10,627 nt of DNA from Euperipatoides rowelli (taxonomy: Eukaryota; Onychophora; Udeonychophora; Euonychophora; Peripatopsidae), in NCBI GenBank assembly GCA_003024985.2, contig PXIH01S0042516.1; one strand, given 5' to 3'. How positions within the stretch are numbered: the stretch's first letter is position 1; each line of letters opens with the position of its first letter. Positions 5,763 to 10,627 of the stretch are shown piece after piece. Both the position numbers and the translations under genes were made by a program. The notes under the pieces were generated by a model, which was not told where the DNA came from, made no database searches, and saw nothing but the letters and a program-made list of their open reading frames with translations.

Positions 5763-6800
5763 TTTATTTTTTTAAAAATAAAAAACTGGTATTTGCTACA
5801 ACGATTTAAATATAAATATCTTAATATTTTTTCAAAAGAAAAAAATATTCTGTTTTTCTTATCAGTACTACATTATACAGCAGCATATCTTATTGTTTAA
5901 TAAGAAAAAAAATATAAAAATAATGTGAGTTTTTCACGTTTGGATGAAAATGTATTTATTGATTGCGCATAACTATAAAAGGTGAGCTGTCACACTGTTG
6001 AATTATATAATAGGATTTCATTTTAAGTTAATCAAATAATGATGAAAAAAATTATTTTAGATAATCAAGTTTTATTATACAAAGCACTTTGTTTAAATAA
6101 GAAATATCTAAGTGTTGCAACATTTTTAAAAAAAATAGCTACTTTCATATTCAAAAACAGGTACTAAAAAAGCTTATATAAGCTAAACAAGATGAAATAT
6201 GTACTCTAATTATTAATACTACGTTACTAATTGTTTAGATACATTGTTGTTGTTTGTGTTTTTGTGACAACAAAATGTATAATTCTTTGTTTATGGATCA
6301 TATACAGCCTAGGAAGGGGAATGTTCCTTTCTGAAATACTTAAAGCTTTAATAAAAATCAATAACATAAATTTATCAACAATGAAAATCCCTCTAAAAAT
6401 CCATTTTAATTATTTATTAGAAGATTTTTCCAGACAACTAGACATTTCAGAGTTCTAACAGTTTAGTGGAATTCGTGCAAATGTGATAGCCTTGATACAA
6501 ATTATTTGATCTAAATAAGGAAACCTTTTTGTATCATGAGAAGAAAAAATAGCTAAGCAGGTGTCATTTGGACATTTATATGTAGAATCTTACAACACTT
6601 ACATTTTCTTTATTTTATTTTTTTCTTATTTGTGGATGTAAATATCCAATTTTTAATTCCGTTTTATTATATTTAATGTTTTATGTTATTCCTATTTTCC
6701 TTAAAACTTGTATTAGACTTCTATAAGTTGTATGTTTGAGGCAAATATAAATCTAACAGGATCAAATTCATCACAAGTAATGTTTGTTTATGTATATAAT
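5763..6800. other. AT-rich stretch, no gene seen
   Basis: Only short chance frames are present. A perfect 14-bp palindrome, AGCTTATATAAGCT (6171-6184), contains a TATA-like core, but nothing around it supports a promoter. Confidence 0.6.
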
Positions 6801-6886
6801 TGTGTGGGTGTGTGTCTGTGTGTTTGTGTTTGTGTGTGTGTCTATGTGTGAGTCTGTGTCTGTGTGTGATTGCATGTATGTGTTAT
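6801..6886. repeat. Imperfect (TG)n microsatellite
   Basis: About 85 bases of TG/GTGT repeats are interrupted by single changes (tctg, tttg, tatg). One ambiguous base (6894) follows just after. Alternating purine-pyrimidine sequence of this kind can adopt Z-DNA; it is a common genomic microsatellite. Confidence 0.92.
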
Positions 6887-7006
6887 ACAGAAANTAGGTT
6901 CTAAATTTCTAATTTAATAAAAAAAATTGGAAAATAAATGTCAAATGGTTCAGGTGATTTGCAACTTCAAGGAACAAATAAATAAATGCCTATATTTGCC
7001 ATGGTA

Positions 7007-7018
7007 CCCCCCCCCCCC
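7007..7018. repeat. Run of 12 C
   Basis: This is a C12 homopolymer. Its length is easily miscalled in sequencing, so the count is approximate. Confidence 0.9.
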
Positions 7019-7406
7019 AAACCACTTAACATCAAGTCATATACATTCAGAATAAGGCTGTGTTTTTTTTAAAAAAAAAATCACTGAGCTGGAGCTTGCT
7101 CGCATTAACTGTACACTTCATGGAGTACAACAGAGTACAAACAAAAGTGAAAAAGTGTCAGAGAGGATTAAAATCCACTAACAGTAACAAAAGATAGAAA
7201 TGAAAGGGGAACAAACTGTACAGTAGCTATTGCCGTCTCATTGAGTTCCAACACCTTATTTTTTTAACATTTAAAAAAATACTCACCACATTCGTAAAAA
7301 GATCTTGTATAATCAAATAGAAAATTACAAGGAGGAAGTAGTGCCTTTACCAAAGATGGTGGACATTTTCAGACTAATATGCCACATGGAGTTTGCTTTA
7401 TTATTT

Positions 7407-7691
7407 TCAAATATCTAGTGTGCCACCACGACTCAGGTAGTAAACATTATTGTACGTAAGAAGTCCGCCATATTGATAATCCTCCTCATCTAACATGTTC
7501 AAGAACTGGCGATTATTTAGAGTACGTGTAGATATAAAGTTCATAATTTTAGTTATCACCTTGAGTACACAGTCAAATAACTTCATACTTGCTTTCACGC
7601 ACAACGCCTCCTGGTGGAAAATGCAATAGAAGTACACAATAGGGTTTTGAACTTCTTCACTAAGAAATTTCATGAAACCATTATGCCACCA
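7407..7691 (-). pseudogene. hAT-superfamily transposase fragment (ZBED/GTF2IRD2-like)
   Basis: The minus strand is open for about 94 codons from near 7691 to a stop at 7407-7409. An in-frame ATG at 7673 exists, but the similarity runs upstream of it (NGFMKFLSEEV), so this is an internal fragment, not a start. Diagnostic pieces in order are NGF and EEV, then YCIFHQEALCVK (the conserved C-x2-H-Q-E-x-L-C of these transposases), a KVITKIMNFISTRTLNNRQF block, and VYYLSRGGTL in place of the family's V-R-W-L-S-R-G-x-V-L. The Arg-Trp pair is changed to Tyr-Tyr, so the key RW motif is lost. The DNA-binding BED finger, the catalytic acidic residues and the C-terminal dimerisation domain are absent from the neighbourhood. 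The fragment covers roughly 15 percent of a usual transposase of about 600 residues. It is most likely a dead transposon piece; a short exapted exon is less likely. Confidence 0.78.
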
Positions 7692-8489
7692 TATTAAGAG
7701 GCAGTATCAATTGTCAAACAATTTCCTATGTATGGCATATAAAATACTACTCTATGCATAATGTTTTTATGTGGTGTGCCACCCAAATCGTGTTATGTGT
7801 CACCTAANAGCATGCATGTCATAGGTTCACCATCAATGACCTAGACAAAGGTTATACCAGTTAAGGCATAATTTGGTACATGTAAATATCAAAGAAGTCT
7901 ATTTTCCACCATTTTGGATTTTGATTGTGTTTTGATACATTATAAGTACTCCTCTGAAACCCGATGCTTTTACTCAGAGCGTAATTTGATAGTGCTCGAA
8001 GTTTATTAAACTTAGGGACAAAGCTTGCTCCGATTTTTTTACAATACGACTTCTCTGTATTCAGCGCATGCACTGATGTAATTCGAGTTCTTAGAATTTC
8101 TTAAAATCATACGTTAAGACAAAGTTAACTTATTGTTCATACAATATTTCAAAAGAGACACCTTATTGTCCGATCAGTCTATTGATCCCTCAATTGCAGT
8201 CAATGTTCCTTAAGATTGAACTTATTATGACATCACTGATTTTCATAAGAAATAATGACAGGCTTCATTATCCTAATCAACATTAAATATTGTCTCACAG
8301 GACTGAAGATATCATACAGACATTCTTTGAATTAGGTCAGTGTGTATTGATGTATGATATGGCATAATTGATCACAATCATAAACTCTAACCCAAATATA
8401 AAGGTCCCTATTGATGATTAGTATACTGTTGTCTGATCAGCTATCATATCAAGCTATATGATGTACATAAATTAGTTCCTTCATTATTA
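7692..8489. other. Non-coding stretch, no gene seen
   Basis: It contains one ambiguous base (7808). A minus-strand frame of 70 codons (7861-8073) shows no family I recognise, and its composition is ordinary for chance. TGCCAC words recur near 7381, 7420, 7684 and 7778 around the transposase fragment, too short to define inverted or direct terminal repeats. Confidence 0.5.
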
Positions 8490-9690
8490 AATATCATTTA
8501 AAAAACATTATAGATGGCGGTGAAGAGTTTGTGGAAAAATATAGGTGAACTCATAAATTTTTTAGTATTTCTTAATAGGTGCATGCTGGGTAACAATAGC
8601 TGCATGCTGGGTAACAAAGTCTTTCCTCGTTACATTTTAAAAAACATTAAGGACCACAAGCAGTAAGCAGTTTGTGGCAAAATGGTAGGTGAATTCATGA
8701 AGTTTTTATTATTTCATAATAAGTGCATGCTGGGAAATTATAGGTGCATGCTGGGAAATAATTAGTGCATGCTGGTAACAAAACCTTTCCCTCATTACAT
8801 TTAAAAATCATTATAGGTAGCAGGGACAGTTTGTGACCAAATGGTAGGTGAACTCATAAGGTATTATTTCTCAATAGATGCATGCTGGGAAATAATAGGT
8901 GCATTCTGGGTAACAAAGCCTTTCACTTCTTACATTTAAAAAAAAACTTTAGGTATAAGTGAACAGTTTATGGTAAAACATAGGTGAACTCATAAAGTTT
9001 TTATTTCTTAATAGTTGCATGCTGAGTAACAATGGGTGAATGTGGGGTAACAATAGGTCCATGCTGGGTAACAATAGAGGCATGCTGGGTAACAAAGTTT
9101 TTCCTACCATGGCATTCAAAAATCATAAGTAGCAGTAAATTGTTTTTTGGAAAAATATAGATGAACTCAAAGTTTTATTCTTGCTTAATAGGTGCATGCT
9201 GGGTAACAATAGGTGCATGCTGGGTAACAATAGGTNCATGCTGGGTAACAATAGGTGCATGCTGGGTAACAATAGGTGCATGCTGAGTAACAATAGGTCC
9301 ATGCTAGGTAACAATAGGTCCATGCTGGGTAACAATAGAGGCATGCTGGGTAACAAAGTTTTCCTACCATGGCATTAAAAAATCATAAGTTGCAGTGCAT
9401 GATGGGTGCCAATAGTTGCATGCTGGATAACAATAGGTGCATGCTGGGTAACAATAGGTGCATGCTGGATAACAATAGGTGCATGCTGGGTAACAACAAG
9501 TGCATGCTGGGTAACAAAGTTTTTCCTCTCATGGCATTCAAAAATCATAAGTAGCAGTGAATAAAAATATAGATGAACTCATAAAGTTTTTATTCTTTCT
9601 TAATAGGTGCATGCTGGGTAACAATAGCTGCATGCTGGGTAACAATAGTTGAATGCTGCATAACACAAACTTTATAATTACACATGGTTA
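8490..9690 (+). repeat. Higher-order minisatellite: 21-bp units in seven blocks with a conserved spacer
   Basis: The 21-bp unit begins tgcatgctgggtaacaatag. Units start at: block 1, 8580 and 8601; block 2, 8724, 8745, 8766; block 3, 8879, 8900; block 4, 9016, 9037, 9058, 9079; block 5, 9193 to 9340 every 21 (eight units); block 6, 9396 to 9501 every 21 (six units); block 7, 9608, 9629, 9650. That is 28 units, all in strict 21-base register within blocks except for one missing base at the end of block 2. Between blocks lies a related spacer of about 86-102 bases (catggcattcaaaaatcata..., then gatgaactcataaagttttt, ttcttaatagg), except between blocks 5 and 6, where about 35 bases remain. A partial spacer precedes block 1 and a degraded one may follow block 7. 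Because 21 is a multiple of three, both strands show open heptad frames, but these are not genes. Confidence 0.93.
9054..9137. repeat. Segmental copy within the minisatellite (partner at 9315-9397)
   Basis: The last two units of block 4 (variant heads gtcc and gaggc) and the following spacer half are almost identical to the last two units of block 5 and its spacer half, offset by about 261 bases, with about three differences in 80. This indicates duplication by unequal exchange rather than independent mutation. Confidence 0.8.
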
Positions 9691-10417
9691 AATGATGCCC
9701 TTTATAAATTCACACATGTTGGAATTTAAACATTACCAAAAAAGTGTCAAACATCATCTTACTATTAGTTTTTCTATCATTTTGATGGGCTTTAAACTAA
9801 TTTTATATAACCTAATAGATTCAAGCATTTAGTGTAAATTTTGAAAGCTATGCAGTAGTGAATCATATCAATGTAAATGATGTCATTAAACATGTGATGA
9901 TTTTTTTAAAAAAAAAATAACTGAATTATTTCAAAATCACTGGTTATGACTGTTTCTAAAATTTTAGTCCCAAAGGTAATTAAAAATTATTTTGCAATTA
10001 AAGCTTTATGAAATTTTAATCTCGGATAAATTAAGAATGGCAAAGTTTTGAAATCCATCACCCCCAAAGACTTCATCTTCCATGGTTGGGAAATAGGCTT
10101 TTAAATTTCGATAGATAATTAAGTTAATTTTATCACTTTATCAAAATTAATATCAAAGTGGATTAAATGTCACATTGATATGAAATATCAAATTTAAATA
10201 TTATGTGGCTCTTTAAAAAAAATCAGATATTTAAATTCTTTATATTTCTATTGAGGGCACAATTAACATGAGATGACATAGTCAAAAGACAACGAACATT
10301 CCATATTTGAATAATTTATTCGGTTTATTGATTTTAAGAATTTGGCTTTGACAAAAACAAAAAAAAAATCGAATGTTTGAATCGAATTATAAAGCATGTA
10401 GACGCAATAGAATATAT
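9691..10417. other. AT-rich stretch, no gene seen
   Basis: No recognisable frame or RNA is present. It has a T-run/A-run mirror junction at 9901-9917, similar to others at 876-891 and 7062-7080. Confidence 0.6.
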
Positions 10418-10555
10418 TTTTTCTTCTTGCTTCTTGTACCACAGGATACAGTTTATTTTGGACCAATTAAATTTAGACAGGGAGGAGGAATAATCGGAGT
10501 GAAGAATATGATAGTATGGGAAAGAGGATGGGGTGGAATTGAATATATATTTTTT
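10418..10555 (+). other. Weak candidate splice acceptor and exon
   Basis: A pyrimidine-rich stretch (10416-10440) ends in accacAG (AG at 10443-10444), a fair metazoan 3' splice site. From 10445 one frame is open for 37 codons (begins DTVYFGPIKFRQGGG) to a TAA at 10556. A GTGAAG at 10499 could serve as a weak donor. I recognise no family in the peptide, and the purine-rich base composition could make it open by chance. Confidence 0.15.
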
Positions 10556-10558
10556 TAA

Positions 10559-10627
10559 GTAGAGTTTATATAGATATTAAAATTGATAGGATAATGGGTG
10601 GGAAAAATGGTATAATATGTTAATATA
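10559..10627. other. AT-rich end of window
   Basis: Nothing recognisable; any feature would run off the window. Confidence 0.5.

Noticed and set aside
5706-5900. 64-codon plus-strand frame
   Set aside because: The first part is the pyrimidine-rich tract (Ser/Pro/Leu bias) and the rest is A/T runs; there is no family similarity.
5966-5998. Possible third Helitron fragment (ataaaaggtgagctgtcacactg)
   Set aside because: It shares only TAAAAGG and GTCACACTG with the two copies, at altered spacing, and has no TC start or CTAG end.
6171-6184. TATA-containing 14-bp palindrome
   Set aside because: Short palindromes and TATA words are expected in AT-rich DNA; no transcribed unit follows.
6231-6458. 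75-codon plus-strand frame with a hydrophobic start
   Set aside because: Hydrophobicity follows from T-rich sequence; there is no ATG at its first codon, no motif and no neighbouring exon signals.
7285-7300. Good splice-donor-like sequence GTG|GTGAGTA on the minus strand
   Set aside because: It lies downstream of the transposase fragment but the intervening frame has stops and no exon is defined; isolated donor matches are common.
7826-7840. Minus-strand IDGEPMT, resembling the TDGAP motif of hAT transposases
   Set aside because: It lies about 150 bases from the fragment where about 30 would be expected, is in a frame soon stopped, and the match is short.
7861-8073. 70-codon minus-strand frame
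   Set aside because: No recognised family. Length is near what chance gives, and splice signals are not evident.
9123-9554. Open frames on both strands encoding heptad repeats (MLGNNRC-like, LLPSMHL-like)
   Set aside because: The repeat unit is 21 bases, so any stop-free unit keeps every copy open. Frames are open on both strands at once, spacers break them, and there is no start context or flanking coding sequence.
8490-9690. CRISPR array
   Set aside because: The spacers are themselves repeated and the repeats are directly tandem; the setting is eukaryotic and there are no cas genes.
10263-10466. 67-codon minus-strand frame overlapping the candidate exon
   Set aside because: Low-complexity F/V/Y content from AT-rich DNA; no motif.

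Overview
The window reads as AT-rich, non-coding, repeat-laden DNA from an invertebrate animal. A mollusc, probably a gastropod, is my best guess; this rests on sequence style and repeat types, not on a recognised gene. No intact protein-coding gene is visible. Only two stretches carry convincing protein similarity, and both are remnants of transposable elements. There are no bacterial operons, ribosome binding sites or CRISPR arrays. Three ambiguous bases (6894, 7808, 9236) mark it as genomic assembly sequence.

Left third (1-2900). A short non-autonomous Helitron lies at 249-454. An unclassified hairpin repeat lies at 627-760. A complete tRNA-derived SINE on the minus strand lies at 876-1259, bracketed by a perfect 18-bp target-site duplication (858-875 and 1260-1277). 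A type II tRNA-like sequence with a variable-arm hairpin lies at 2407-2480. A near-perfect palindrome follows (2621 onward), and its right arm is interrupted by a second copy of the same Helitron family (2699-2850). Cutting the Helitron out on paper restores five more base pairs of palindrome, which fixes the Helitron borders and its A|T target. Just right of this nest, 2875-2925 is a small CpG-rich island with an NRF-1-like site and an ATGGCGG (YY1-type) motif, the best promoter candidate here.

Middle (2936-7406). Mostly AT-rich unassigned DNA, with a frameshifted C-terminal remnant of a non-LTR retrotransposon reverse transcriptase (4120-4653), a second tRNA-derived SINE with poly-A tail and imperfect target duplication (4832-5127), a roughly 126-bp tandem repeat of about 2.6 copies (5191-5512), G-rich, pyrimidine-rich and TG-rich tracts, and a run of 12 C.

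Right third (7407-10627). A minus-strand piece of hAT-superfamily transposase (the ZBED/GTF2IRD2-like type) lies at 7407-7691. At about 8490-9690 there is a higher-order minisatellite: seven blocks of a 21-bp unit (28 units in total) separated by a conserved spacer of about 90-100 bp. The final kilobase is AT-rich and holds only a weak candidate splice acceptor and exon at its end.

Nothing here acts together as a pathway. The biology is that of successive transposon insertion, decay and tandem-repeat turnover, possibly in an intergenic region or a large intron. I did not find a convincing new molecular system; the best leads are the nested Helitron/palindrome, the higher-order minisatellite and the promoter-like island.
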